Source: Trichostrongylus colubriformis (Eukaryota > Nematoda > Chromadorea > Rhabditida > Trichostrongylidae). From it: 64,000 bases of DNA. Position numbers and translations under genes: made by a program. Shown here piece by piece: positions 33,246-44,782 of the stretch (within the stretch, counting starts at the first letter, position 1; each line of letters starts with the position of its first letter). The notes under the pieces are model-generated. The model was not told the DNA's origin. It ran no database searches and saw nothing but the letters and a program-made list of their open reading frames with translations. Location of the stretch: positions 26,292,716-26,356,715 of the forward strand of contig OZ022258.1 in the NCBI GenBank assembly GCA_963978905.1, in the 5' to 3' direction.

Positions 33246-34010
33246 TCACACCCTATGTATAAACCAGGAGTTTGGTGTGTTTGTACTGTTGTGAGTCTGT
33301 CCGCTCGCTTCTTCGTTCTACCAAAAAAACAAGTGGGGGAGGTCAAGTCAAGTTTGGGTTGGGTGGGGCATCGTCCAAGATGTACAGAGCGCACACGGAC
33401 TCCGCACACAGTAGGCGGGGCGTGCGCTGCATTGTCCTCGGATCAGTGCCAAAATTCTGTAATTCGTCTCAAAATGCCTGGACATCGGAAGAAGGTATAC
33501 CGGGATGAGATCCGGGTATATGTACCAGTTGAGGGAAACCCAACTTCAATGGGCGCAGCGTGCTCCAAGTGGGCGATGTTAACCACAAATCTTCATAACC
33601 TGGCTCCAGAGCAGTGTAGAGTCTGAGGAAAATCGGTGGAGGTCAGCGAGATCTGAGCTGTGTTCAGCATATCTGAAGTGAGTGGCGACTCGCCCATAGT
33701 GGGCGGAGCGAGCAATAGAAAGCGTATTCACTCATGAAACATTATAATTCTTCCCTAGAGCGGTCTAGGAACCGGGTAAAAACCGAAGTAATGTGTAACA
33801 GCTCAAATGGCATAAATAGTGCTAAACGATCACGTTAGGCGAAGCCTTCGCTACGGTGTTGATTGAAAATATCCGTGTTCGTGCCGAAGGTTGGAAACGG
33901 CTCATGGACCATACTATTAGGTGCCCTCATAAAAGTATAAATACTACAACATCATGCATCACCAATCGATATTAATTGAAAATATCGGTTTTTGTGGAGA
34001 AGGCGTCTTT
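33246..34010 (+). mobile_element. HelB copy with two degenerate ~117-bp units
   Basis: Starts TCACACCCTATGTATAAACC, runs through the AAGTGGGGGAGGTCAAGTCA and AGAGCGCACACGGAC blocks, and ends with units near 33855 and 33975 (GATTGAAAATATCCGTG and AATTGAAAATATCGG). Confidence 0.65.
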
Positions 34011-34187
34011 ACTACACATCACTTTACTGGACCATGTCAGACTCCCCCCACTGTGGGCACTGTGGACCGGGTATGCGTTAAAGTGTACGGTGTTTGGATG
34101 CAAAATCCTATAAATCGTTCAAAAAAGCCCAGGAGTTGGGATAAGGTGGGCCAAAATGAGTGAAGGGTGTATGTAGTAGATGAAGAA

Positions 34188-35280
34188 CCATAACCTATTA
34201 TGAACCAGGAGTTTGGTGTGTCTGTCAGTTGTGTCTGTGCATCCAAAACTCAGCACTACCCGAAGAACTGGCGGAGAAGTCAGATCAAGTCAGAGTTGGG
34301 TGGATCTTGCTAAGAGACGAACAGGTAGCATATGGACCATGTCGGACTCCCCCACTGTGAGCGGGGCTTTCGTTAAAATGTTTTATGCCCAGAAGCAAAA
34401 CTCTATAATTTTCTGTAGTTCCTTGCAAAAAAGCCCAGGAGTCGGGAAAACGTAGGCCAAAAGAGTTAATGGTGCATGTAGCCGATGAAGGATACCTCCC
34501 TTCAGTTGGCGGAGCACGCTCCACGTAGGTGATGTTTACTACGAGCGTTCATAAGTTGCCTCAGGAGCAGCCCAGAGACTGCGAAAAAAGCAATGGAGAA
34601 CAGCGATGTGTAGGCGGTGTTGCACGTTTTGATGTAGGTGGAGGCCCGTCTACAATGGGCGGAACGTGCAATCAGCAATATCGTGTTCACTCATCAAAAA
34701 TATAACAACGCTCCAGAGCAGTCTAGAGCGCCGGAGAAAGCTGAAGTAATTCGAAGCTGCCAGAGTGACGAAAATAATGTGAACTGATCACGGCAGACGG
34801 GGCGTCAACAGGATATTGGTTGAAAATATTGGGCTGGAAACGGCTCATGGAGCAAAACACTGGGTGGGTACCCTCATAGAAGATGAAATTCTGGAAAATG
34901 ATCAGCGAGCCACACCAATAGGTGACGCTGTTGCCGAACTTCAATGAAGTCCTATTGGCTGATATCGATCGAAATCATAGATCTCTAAGCAGAGTTGAAA
35001 ACAGGTAATGGGATCCCACTGAATGATAACAGTCGCAGAAGTTGAAAACCTGCAGCATCATGTGCCTTTGGTCGTAATTGTAGGTTTTCGTACGAAGGGC
35101 CGGGCAATGTGATGAACCACACCAGTGGATGGACACAGTTGCAGAGGCTTACATTCTATAGAGCTTATTGCATGCATATCGATACCTACTTATTGCTATG
35201 ATGAGCCTTTGCAGTGAAGGCTGTTAATGGACTACCCCTTAGCAGAAATGTAGAATCTATTGATTGCCGCCAAACCACAT
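34188..35280 (+). mobile_element. HelB copy, diverged
   Basis: Begins near CATAACCTATTATGAACCAGG with the family leader (GTTTGGTGTGTCTGTC). A degenerate tandem unit is at 34815 (TTGGTTGAAAATATTGGGCT), and later units become hard to recognise toward 35200. The right boundary is uncertain. Confidence 0.5.
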
Positions 35281-36722
35281 TGCTGTGAAATTTCTTTTAC
35301 TTCATTTCGCCCACAGCCCGCTTCGCACCGGTACCCCGTAACGCGATGTAGATCGCGAAGCTCACCTGGTAACGCCCAAAAAGCGCGTTTTTCAACGTGA
35401 GTTTAGCTGCACATTATCTCTTCCGGGTTTGAGTGTATAGAGAACAGCGTTTCCTGATAGGCTTTCCCTTATTGCCCCTTCCCAGTACCTCCAACAATAA
35501 GATTACAGGAACTATAGGTGAGGGGGATAGCGGGAAAATGTGATGAGATTGAATTTTACCTGTTCATGATACAACTGCCATTGTTCACGAGTAACATAGC
35601 TCTTTAGGATGACGTCCTTCCCAAAGATGGGTACCTCCAACGCCATGTGATATCTTATGAGCGTTTGTATGGACTGAAAACACCGTTTAGATCAAAATTA
35701 TTCTTGAGCAGTTTCTCTTACAAAGCTTAACGTTTACTTCTAATTTCTCATTTCTCAGAAGACCGATCAGTTCCACTCAGCTGTGCATCATCCTGCCATA
35801 GGATCGCAGCCCTCTCAAGCAACTAGTATTTCTTTGTCTGCCATTAACAAATCAGTTGGGCTAGTGCACATAAGAAAGGATAAACCTTTAAACTTTTGTC
35901 GCTAGCCAATCCTTTCTGTGGGATTCTCCGCACGTCTATACAATGACTTGCTGGAGCCAGTCGATGCACATGATGTTCTATGCTCCTAGACGAGTCTGGT
36001 ACCAATCCTCCGAGCCTGGAGGATGGAATGCTTGGTTTACTTGCCCAGGTGGGCTCTGATAATGGAACTGATTCCCACATCATAAGAGTTGGAGTGTGCG
36101 CGTCACGTGCCACTACACCACCTCCGCCCACGCACTCATACGAGGTATTATTACACGGAGTGCGGCAAAAATTGATCGCCTAGCAATCTTTCCATTTCAA
36201 CTGAAAAGGAGATATCTACATCAATTTTGTTCAACATATACATGATCAATAGACATTTAATTGTGTAGCCCCAGGACTGATAAGGTAGCCTTGGCCTATA
36301 CATACCTGCGAAGACTGCGAAGAGTGTATGTCGTCAGACGCAGGTGAGCGTTGTGCAAATCGTCCGCACCGTATTGCAACAGCACCTCTACATATTTCTT
36401 GAGTATCAGGTAATTCGATTATTTCATTTCGTGCATCTAGTAGCACTAACCAAGCAGTACTCTTCACAATCACTCGCTGCTTCTAAGTCTACTCTTATGA
36501 GAGCATGGAACGATTTGAGTGGCGATCACCTGCGACCCACGGAGGATGCTTTTCTCCACCCTCTTCATCATTTGTCCGAGATCTTATCGAGTTCTGGTGG
36601 CATATTATGGTATGTTAGCGGGAACAGCTTGCTGATTACATTTATTAATGAACTCATACTGATCACTCATTTTTTCCTATAATAGCATGGTGAAGTCTTG
36701 TCAGGCAGTCAATACTTTTGCC
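35281..36722. other. Unassigned region with candidate exons
   Basis: 35370-35420 shares TTTTTCAACG sequence with 26250. At 35844-36183 both strands are open (e.g. + LEDGMLGLLAQVGSDNGTD). At 36310-36600 exon-like pieces occur on both strands: - strand QYGADDLHNAHLRLTTYTLR ending at GTATGT, and + strand QTQVSVVQIVRTVLQQHLY ending at CAG/GTAATT. Strand and gene are undecided. Confidence 0.3.
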
Positions 36723-37016
36723 GGGGTGGAGGGAAATACGCCAAAAAATCGCGTGGCCGCCCGCGGCGAGCGGCGCGGCGGGTGCGAGTGCCAGTTGCAG
36801 TGCTGGCAGCCTTCAAGCGAGACAGTGTGGCAAAGGTGGAGGAGGCAGAGTGGCGTAGCTGGAGGAGGCAGTGTGGCATGGGTGGAGTGCAGAAGTGACG
36901 CAGCCACGCTGCCGGGCTCCCAAGAGCAAAATCGATTCGCAAGTCGTACGGGTGGCACCGCAAGTGCGACGCCGCTGACGCGGTTTTTTGGCGTATTTCC
37001 CCCTCCCCCCCACCCC
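36723..37016. mobile_element. 294-bp MITE with ~31-bp inverted ends
   Basis: Left end GGGGTGGAGGGAAATACGCC continuing AAAAAATCGCG. The right end is the inverse, CGCG TTTTTTGGCGTATTTCCC CCTCC. GC-rich interior open in several frames but without motifs. Confidence 0.88.
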
Positions 37017-38089
37017 TTTTGCCGCATCCTTTATAATGGGGACGCAGCTGATTTCAAGCGTTCTTTCTGAAAAAGCCCGTATCGCATAGCGTGATACACT
37101 TACTAATGTGCGTTAGCTTTACAGCTGAGCAAATTTGCCGTTGACTCTTGCATATACTATTTCTATTGATATTTCAAACGATTTCCAGTTCCATACTGCC
37201 TTTCGCCTTATACTTCCGTTGCAAATTCATTTTCTAATTGCGCATCTTTCCTGCTGAGCCATCAGTCTGCGACATAGCAGTCCTATGGTATTATATAAAT
37301 GTGTATTAGTCATGCTCGTGATTAGCACTTGTCGGCCTTTATTACCTTTCATCAACCTCCCATTGCCCATAATATCAACTAATGATACGCTCTGCGGTCG
37401 ACTCAGAAAGTACAACGTGCTTGATGACACTTGCTGTCCTCCGGGTGTGTAGCCTTATGTCGAATTTTCGCTTTGCGACGTTGGACTCGCGGCGCCATCA
37501 GCACGACTTGCAGCGGTTGATTGGAATTCCGCTTAGAACGCAAGGGGTTGGTACCGGGGTCCTTGCAGAATTAGCTGTTTATCTCATCAGTGTCTGAAAA
37601 TAGTAACTTCTATACCCTTAAAATGCAAAATAGTAACGTAAGAAGTAGAAGAAACAATATCATCACCTATAAAATCCTATTCAAGAAATGATCAGTTTGG
37701 GCGTAAGTATTGAAGGGAGCGTACGCAATGTCCGCAATCACCGCAACGAAATCCTCCACGGGGTTCGCCGTGCGAAAATTCGACATAAGGCCATATATCC
37801 CTGTTCTTCACCCCTAATCGGCTTTTATCAATTTGTGCCACACACCATTCACTAGCCTGTCTCCTATCCATGTCCATAACACTTATATCAAGAATTCATT
37901 CGCCGTGCCCGACTCTCATCTTCTGCCTACATCAGTTATTATAGTGCCTAGATCCCCATCGCTAACGCATCCGTCATCCCCTATTTCTCTATTGTATAAA
38001 CCACTAGTTTTGTGTGTCAATTTGTATGTCGGTTTATTTGATGGTTTGTGGTTAATAGATCTCAACGTCATAGGATGCAGGATGATGAT
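37017..38089. other. Unassigned sequence with MITE fragments
   Basis: 37438-37600 is an inverted copy of the repeat at 24295-24470. 37730-37790 matches the GCCGTGCGAAATTTTGACAT-type repeat at 11.8 kb. 37990-38040 looks like a HelB leader fragment (TATAAACCACTAG). Nothing else recognised. Confidence 0.45.
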
Positions 38090-38810
38090 TTAATGTACTG
38101 TCAGACGGAGACACTTTCGGTGGAAGAGCGAACAAGATAACACAGATAAGGAATGATAAGGGACATTGGAAATCATGTCACTACATAAATCTGTACAACA
38201 TATATAGCTTCTAGAGCGTTGGCATTCATAAGTGTTATGTGGAGTGTGGAGGTGATATTGGTGCCGCGAGACCAGAAAAGTTAACAACTGATAAAGACTG
38301 ATGAGAGACATCGAATGCTAATGCAACTGTATCCGTTGCGTTTTTGCGTCAACCCTTAATAACTCTTGAGCGTAAACACTGATGGAAACAATGTATAATA
38401 GGTATGACGGGAACATCACCAGTGAAGGATCCAAAAGGATTAAAACTGATAAAGGCTATATGTACCGCCGAAAAGCAAGTGCAATGTCACGTCTTCGGGT
38501 TCACACTAGAAACTTGGCTCCTGTCGCTGTAGGAGTTGGTGCAGAGAGTGGATAAAGGTGGATGATACAATTTAATATTCTACTATATATCGACTAAGTT
38601 TGTATGTTGGTATGCGTGTTTGTGTGTTTCACTGGAAATTCATATTTCGCGTCGCAGCAGCGCTGGGACCTTGACTTCTGAAGATATAGGAGGTGATAAA
38701 GAGAGATAAAAAGTGAGGGACCGGAAGGGATAGCAACTGATAAGGGATGATAAGAAGCAGCGAAAGGCAAATGGCAGGAAGTTGATATCTTGCGTCGCAG
38801 CAAAGATGAG
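38090..38810 (+). mobile_element. HelA fragments, + orientation
   Basis: 38090-38570 contains diverged 146-bp-type units in reverse complement. A fresh 5' end starts TCTACTATATATCGACTAAG at 38579, with GTGTTTGTGTGTTTCAC and TTCATATTTCGCGTCGCAGC, and continues to about 38810. At least two partial copies. Confidence 0.6.
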
Positions 38811-39480
38811 CTCCTAAACAGGGTCAAGCGTCCAGTTGAGGAAAATTTTCAAAAAATACGACCCCCACAAAAAAGGGAGCCTCAACACGACTACCCCCTC
38901 CCCTTTTCAGGTTTCGCTTCTTCTATGGTTTCTACCAAGTCAGTGCGATCACCAGGGAAATTAAGAGCCTATGGTAAAAAAATTGAGGCCAAACCAAACT
39001 CCTGACAAAAGAGAGAAATAAGAATCTAACAAAACTCAGTACTCATATTCCAAAGCGAAATCGTCTAACATAAGAACCCTACAATTCCAATATTATATTC
39101 CGGAACGAAAGCGTTGCCGACCAATAATAATGTGTTCGTTCTCTGATGGCAAAGGAGAAGGCTTAATAGTCATGCAAGTCATAGGGCAAAAATAAAGGAT
39201 TGAAAAATAAGAATAGAAAAGTTAAAAGGTGAAAGAAAAGCTAAAAAGGGGCCATAAAATACGCTCCACAGCGCCTCATCTGATCGCTGGTCGCTACTGC
39301 GGCTGCTCGCGGCGATCACGATGGAGCGCGTTATTTTCCTCATACTAAATTGCGACATTTTATAAAATACTTTAAATTTCACCTAGAGCCCATCTTTCAA
39401 ACAGCTGTGACCTGTTTTCCTAATAACTCCCTTAGACCTATCTACTGGCCGCTTGCTTTTCTTAATGGTTGTAGTTCTCA
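38811..39480. other. Unassigned AT-rich sequence
   Basis: Begins with a GGTCAAGCGTCCAGTTGAGG MITE-like edge related to 15240 and 40430. The rest, to 39480, has no recognisable gene or repeat. Confidence 0.35.
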
Positions 39481-39496
39481 ATATGGGTTTCCAGAT

Positions 39497-39790
39497 GAGG
39501 ATTAGATGAGGAAAATTTCGTTGGTGAGACGGGGTCTGCTAGGTTGTCGCTTTCGAATGACTACCTGAGCTATGCCATATCTTCGAAACGAAGGAAGTTA
39601 TTTCGAATGAAGCCAGATGAGGATTAGATGAGAAAAATTTCGAAGTGTTCCATTCAAATGGTCATAACTTCCTTCAAACTTAACCATATGAGTTCGTTTT
39701 GGTGAGGCTGGGTCTGCTAGGTAGTCGCTTTCGAATGACTACCTGAGCTATGCCATATCTTCAAAACGAAGCGAGAAAAATTTAGAAAAG
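39497..39790 (+). repeat. Imperfect direct duplication, ~190-bp spacing
   Basis: TCGCTTTCGAATGACTACCT plus GAGCTATGCCATATCTTC occurs at about 39546 and 39724. GATGAGGATTAGATGAG occurs at about 39495 and 39614. A local tandem duplication with divergence. Confidence 0.75.
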
Positions 39791-39855
39791 CTAGTTGAGG
39801 AAATTTTTTTTGCCGAATTTGCGAGATCTTCCCAAGGTTCTTGCGAAAAACTGAT

Positions 39856-40275
39856 TCATTGTTGCTGAAATTTCTCCGGTATGCATCCTTCGCTTTCGAA
39901 GACCCAGTGGGTGGGCGAGAAGCGTCGCTTAGCTTCCCTGTGGGATGCGCCATGCATGAGCATTTCATCCACATTCTCAATGAATAAAAACGTTTTTCCG
40001 GTCCGCGTAGTGGCCGCTAACACTAGATTACGTACTTGCGATCGTAGTAAGATATCAAATAAGTCCATATCAGCTAATTTTTCTTTTTCATCCCATAGTT
40101 TTTGGAGCATTCATCTACGGTGATATCCCTGGATAGATGCCGCTTCCCACTGCTAATCGGTAAATTTCGGAGGTGTCTCTGTACGTGAAATCGGTGCCAG
40201 TGGACCAACGAAAGGGTCATTGACAGTGGTTGGCTTCGTTGTGGACGCGCCATGCATGAGGTTTTCATGATGATT
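39856..40275 (-). repeat. Protein-like relic with GKT motif (pair of 15755-16260)
   Basis: The - strand frame 40110-39856 reads KEKLADMDLFDILLRSQVRN, LVLAATTRTGKTFLFIEN and VDEMLMHGASH. TRTGKT could be a P-loop remnant. The upstream part to 40275 matches the duplicated unit at 15769. I cannot name the source protein. Confidence 0.5.
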
Positions 40276-40474
40276 GTGTTAATGATCGGTTTTATCATTT
40301 CTCCCCTTACCCTTTACACCTCAGCCTGAGAAATTCTGTTGATCACTGCCTATCTTGACGATTACGACCCCCCCCCTCCTAGCGGACCAAATACGACTCC
40401 CCCGTTGAGGGTTCCTCAGCGGCCCATTGAGGATTCCTCAACGGAGGCTTGACCCTGCTCCTAAACTCTGGATA

Positions 40475-40718
40475 CCAGTTGGGGAGGCGCACACTACTGG
40501 CGCGTTATACATGGAAGCATGGAAGCAGGAAGCATGCAAAATGAGCTTGATCGGTATGGATTGATGCGAAACGACGAGATTGACGAGAGAGATTTTGTGT
40601 TCTTTTTCGGTTTTTGTGAATTTTCTGTTTCTACAAACTTTCAAATGATGATACCGATCGATCGATATCGATCAAACCCAACTAGCATGCGCGCAGTAGT
40701 GTGCGCCAGCCCAACTGG
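40475..40718. mobile_element. Solo 244-bp module with two inverted HelA-type 3' ends
   Basis: Left CCAGTTGGGGAGGCGCACAC and right GTGTGCGCCAGCCCAACTGG are inverted. The flanks are A on the left and T on the right, an A/T site. Related to 28566-28828 and 47332-47597, but here not followed by HelA internal sequence. Confidence 0.75.
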
Positions 40719-41691
40719 TAGAGTAGTAGGGTTATAAATTGATTCCGAAGTCTTTTGGCACTAGAAGAACCGCTTTCGCCATATTTGCTGAGCTCCCAGG
40801 AAGTGGTAGGTGCTTGTAGTAATACCGTTTTTGCTGCCGCGCAGCACTGCACCAATCACGCTGTAGAACTTCCACATACATCGATCAGTCAGTATCGACA
40901 TTCACAACACATAGTTTCACGATATGTTGCACTTCAAGTTTTTTTACGTTCTCATACCTGTATAGTTCTACAGAGTGCAGTACTGCGAAACTAGTACAGA
41001 TTATTTCCTCAGGGTCACCACAACGCTGCGACCCGTGCTGTGTAACTCGTGGCACGGATACGCACACTCGGGAGTGGCTTATGAGTATCCGGCAAAGTTT
41101 GACCGCTTGATAAAGCCTCACCATACTAAGGTGAAGTGAAGTATCACACGGCTATCACTATTACATTCGATCAATCAGCATTTTCAATAAATATTTCATA
41201 ATATGACCCCTAATTCGACGCGATCGACTTTAGCTCGAATACTAAGACGGTGACGGCAACAGGGAGCACCCCTCGTGGGTCGCAGGTATTCGCTCTGCAG
41301 GGTACTCTCCCTGAGGCGGACAGTGCGCGTTCTTTGTCGTCTTCGTCGGCGTGTATGATCCAGAAACGACCGTATAAGGTTACCTCGTTTCTACCTAGAC
41401 AAGATTTTTTTTGATATCTTCTTACTTGGCATGGTGAGTCTTCCTCGGGCAATCAGTGCTTTTCAGGACCGTATATACTAGATATATACTACACCTGAGA
41501 AGAAATTGTCCTGCACAATGCTGACATGTGCTCAGGAGCCTGCACGATTCCTTGAAAATGGAATATTTTCTAGCACTTTTTCACATTTCCTAGCACTTAA
41601 TTGAAGCTCCTGCAGAATTTCGGTTGTAGCACACGGGCAGTATTGATGACGACATGATATAAAGTAGGCAGAAGAAGTAATGCTGAGTCTA
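40719..41691. other. Unassigned, with a candidate exon at 41211-41410
   Basis: A + strand open segment after 41211 reads SSNTKTVTATGSTPRGSQV, then SARSLSSSSACMIQKRPYK, with balanced codon use. The opposite strand (41210-41452) is also open. Neither strand has clear splice sites or a known family. The rest of the region is unrecognised. Confidence 0.25.
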
Positions 41692-42660
41692 ACAAGGGAG
41701 GAGTTTCAACTTCCCATGAAACTTCGGAATGAGACCCAGATCAGTCGGTGGAGCTTCAAATGCTGATTATGACTGTGAAATCCAAAATTGCTAAATGCCA
41801 TTCTGAAGCGAGTTAGGAGGGGTCAAAGTTCGCTTGTGATGCCTCAATGGCGAGGCGCTTCGTCATCAGACAGTTTGTCGAAATGGCCATTTGCAATGAG
41901 TCTTACACCACTGTACTTCCTTTTGAATGCTGATCTCAAATCTGTATTCCGAATCTGTCAAACAATTACCTGAATGAAGTTATGGAGGTTTTTCTGAAAG
42001 AAATACCATTTCATGGTGTTAAATCTCGAAAAACTTGATGAGCTATTGGCTGGCAACACATTCAACAAAGGAGAAGCTGTTGATCCTTGCCAAGCAAATG
42101 CCTTTATTTGGCGCTTGTTACGTGCGTATAGTATGATGGGCAAGTGTGATAGCCATGTTTAGGTTACCTTGTTCAGCTTGCAGGATTTTTTCGTGGAAGG
42201 AAATTCAAAACCTCCTACTCAACCCCTGGCCACCCCTAATTTTCCGGAGTTGGGCCAAACACTGGATCCGGTTGGAAATTTGCACAGAGGGATAGTTCGA
42301 CCCCCTACGCGCGGATATCATACAAGGAAATGTTCAGAAGTGAAAAAAGCACTTACTGACGATGAAAAACGAAATGCAAAAAAGTGAACTCCGACAGGGA
42401 GCAAACCCACGACCCCACGCCAACAAAACCGGGACACTACCACTGATCTACGGATACCGATTCTGGCTCTGCGCTAGTCATGCTGATGACGAAGCGCCTC
42501 GCCATTGAGGCATCACAAGCGAACTTTGACCCCTCCTAACTCGCTTCAGAATGGCATTTAGCAGTTTTGGATTCCACAGTCATAATCAGCATTTGAAGCT
42601 CCACCGACTGATCTGGGTCTCAGTTCAAAGTTCCATGGGAAGTTGAAGCCCCTCCCTTGT
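41692..42660. mobile_element. Long-inverted-repeat element, copy 1 (178-bp arms)
   Basis: Bases 41692-41869 and 42483-42660 are near-perfect inverted copies, ending ACAAGGGAG. The interior (about 610 bp) has no transposase but contains a tRNA-like segment at 42390-42454. Related to copy 2 at 43705-44782 in the opposite orientation. Confidence 0.88.
42390..42454 (-). other. tRNA-like segment in long-inverted-repeat element
   Basis: The - strand reads TCCGTAGATCAGTGGTAGTG (A-box-like), then GTCGTGGGTTTGCTCC (B-box-like), and ends CGGA, which can pair with the initial TCCG. It lacks a proper anticodon arm, so it is not a working tRNA gene. It may be a Pol III promoter relic. Confidence 0.45.
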
Positions 42661-43704
42661 AAGATAGGGATAGCGGAAAGGTACCATTCTTGGAACTGAC
42701 AATTTAAGGCATAGAGCGCGCAGCCTTGAGAACCAAGACCGAACCTAGAACAGCAGTTAACAGCTCGCACTGCATTACAGCACGAGGTAATTTCTTAGTT
42801 TTTCAAATAAACCAATACACCAAGGCCACAGATGAAAGCGATCCCAAGCCTTCTTGACATGTTGACGACTGTTTGTCAGTGTTCCTACCTGTCTCGGGAT
42901 AATGTCGGACAGTGCTGACCGGCAGCATCGGTTAAGCAGCAGGAAAGGAACTTACATCGAAGCAATAGGTTTGTAGCCAGTATAGTTCTTGCGCTGCCTG
43001 TATTTTCAAGTGCATTTTTTCGTGATTGTGTTGAACCGTCACCAAGTAGCACTGTAACCGTTAAGGTTGGTTTAGTCTAAGCGACTTTTGCCCTGGTTTT
43101 AGTGTAGAACAAAAGATTTTTCGATCATGTTGAACATAGACGCATTCAGTTATGCTTGATTGATTTGTACCTAGAAAATGTGGTGCAGGTATACATGAAA
43201 CACTCGAATTATGCCTCAACATAATTTTGACATGCCAATTTCCTATCGTGTTGTTCTTGGTTGATTTCATTAAAGGCAGCATTAGGGGAAAGTCGGGCGA
43301 AAAGTACAAGAAATAGTGCATATGAAAGTCGAGATGCCTAGTAACAGGATAGTGGAGAAAAAACGGATGGAAATGGCCCAAAACCCGAAAAATAGGATCC
43401 CTTTCCACTGTTGATTCTCGACGCGGACGACCTGTCCGTCAAGAGGGGAGTAATCTGATCTAGTTTTCCATTGGCATGTTGCCAAGTAAACACAGGGGAA
43501 TGTTTGGAAATACGACAACATCTATTTTTTTGAGTGAGTTTCAAGCTAAACTGCAAAAGTGCGCCGCAAAACCTCCGATCCTGCCTCATCTCCTTGGCCG
43601 CTCCCACCCCAATCAATCGGGAATTACGTCATCGGGAGGCGGGACCGCTGTGTCCAAGAGGCGGAATCGCTGCATGATTGCGTTTTGCAGGGTTTCTACA
43701 GCTT
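42661..43704. other. Spacer with one dispersed repeat
   Basis: 43330-43490 (-) is a copy of the repeat at 11200-11360 (ACATGCCAATGG, then GGTCGTCC, CGTCGAGAATCA and GTGG AAAGGG blocks). The remainder shows no recognisable gene. Confidence 0.5.
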
Positions 43705-44782
43705 ACAAGGGAAGGATACCAGGTTGCACTGGCCATTTGTAACGAGACATATATCACCAGATGCGTTTCTGGATGCTGATCTCAAATCAGTTTTCAAAAT
43801 CTGCAAAGCGCTTCTCAGAACGGAGTTATGGAGGTTTTTCTGAATGAACGGCTCCACGTTGGAACGTGGTTTTCATCACTGCGGCGGGTAAAGCGAGGGT
43901 CATGCATTGCTGTGATGTGGCGCAGATGGCATGGAGGTAAGCGTTCGGTCCTGCAATAGGCAGACCGTGGTTCAAGCCCTGGACTTACGACTTTTTTGCA
44001 TTTTATGAAATTCTTTCTTTGTGCTTGAGAAGCCCTTTTATGATGATATGCATGATATGCATGCACTTTAAGGTTCCAAATCATGTATGGGTTGGTGTAC
44101 TATCACTGTCTTCGGTATTGCAGAAAACTTCGTGATCCAGCTTATTTATATGCAGACTCTCACAATGCACGAATTAAGCGTTGTTGCGTGAAACGATTAC
44201 GATATTCGCGTCCAGTTGGTCGAGTTACCCCTCGGTGAAAATTTCCAGCCGAATCGAGTATTTGGTCCAACTTCGGAAAATTGGGATGGTAGTTTTTGGC
44301 CGGGGGATGATATGTAGCTTTCAAATTTAAAAAAAAAAACCAGCATCCTGAACAAGGTAACCCACACATACCTGTTACACTTTTCCATCGCACTGTACGT
44401 ACGTAACAAGCGTCAAATAAGAGCATTCCCTCAGCAAGGGTCAACGACTCCTCTTTTGTTCAATATGTTGCCACCCAATAGCCCGTTAATTTTCTCGAAA
44501 TTTGGTCAAATTCTCGAATTGGCTAAAAACCTGTACCTTGAGGTAATTCGACTTTCTAAACACGAAAATCACACTAGTTTTGCACGAGAAGGACTGGTTC
44601 GCGCGCTATGAGCTCTCGAGCTTACCGTGTAATAGTATTATTTCTTCGGAAACCTCCATAACTCCATTCAGAGAATCGCTTTGCAGATTTTCAAAACTGA
44701 TTTGAGATCAGCATCTAGAAACGCGTCTGATGATATATGTCTCGTTATAAATGGCCACTGCGACCTGGTATCCTTCCCTTGT
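43705..44782. mobile_element. Long-inverted-repeat element, copy 2 (~140-bp arms)
   Basis: Arms 43705-43845 and 44645-44782 are inverted and begin ACAAGGGA. They include GATGCTGATCTCAAATCAG and TATGGAGGTTTTTCTGAA, which also occur inside copy 1. The interior matches copy 1 in opposite orientation (CCAACTTCGGAAAATTGGGA and AACAAGCGTCAAATAA). Confidence 0.87.
43917..43990 (+). other. tRNA-like segment in copy 2
   Basis: GTGGCGCAGATGGCATGGAG, GTAAGCG, a CGGTC/GACCG anticodon-like stem, and a good B box GTGGTTCAAGCCC. It occupies the same position within the element as the segment in copy 1. Too degenerate to call a tRNA gene. Confidence 0.5.

Noticed and set aside
35844..36183. Open frames on both strands considered as a gene
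   Set aside because: No start context, splice sites or family; both strands are equally open, which suggests composition effects. Kept only as unassigned.
42390..43990. Two tRNA genes
   Set aside because: Both tRNA-like segments lack a consistent anticodon arm and lie inside transposable elements.
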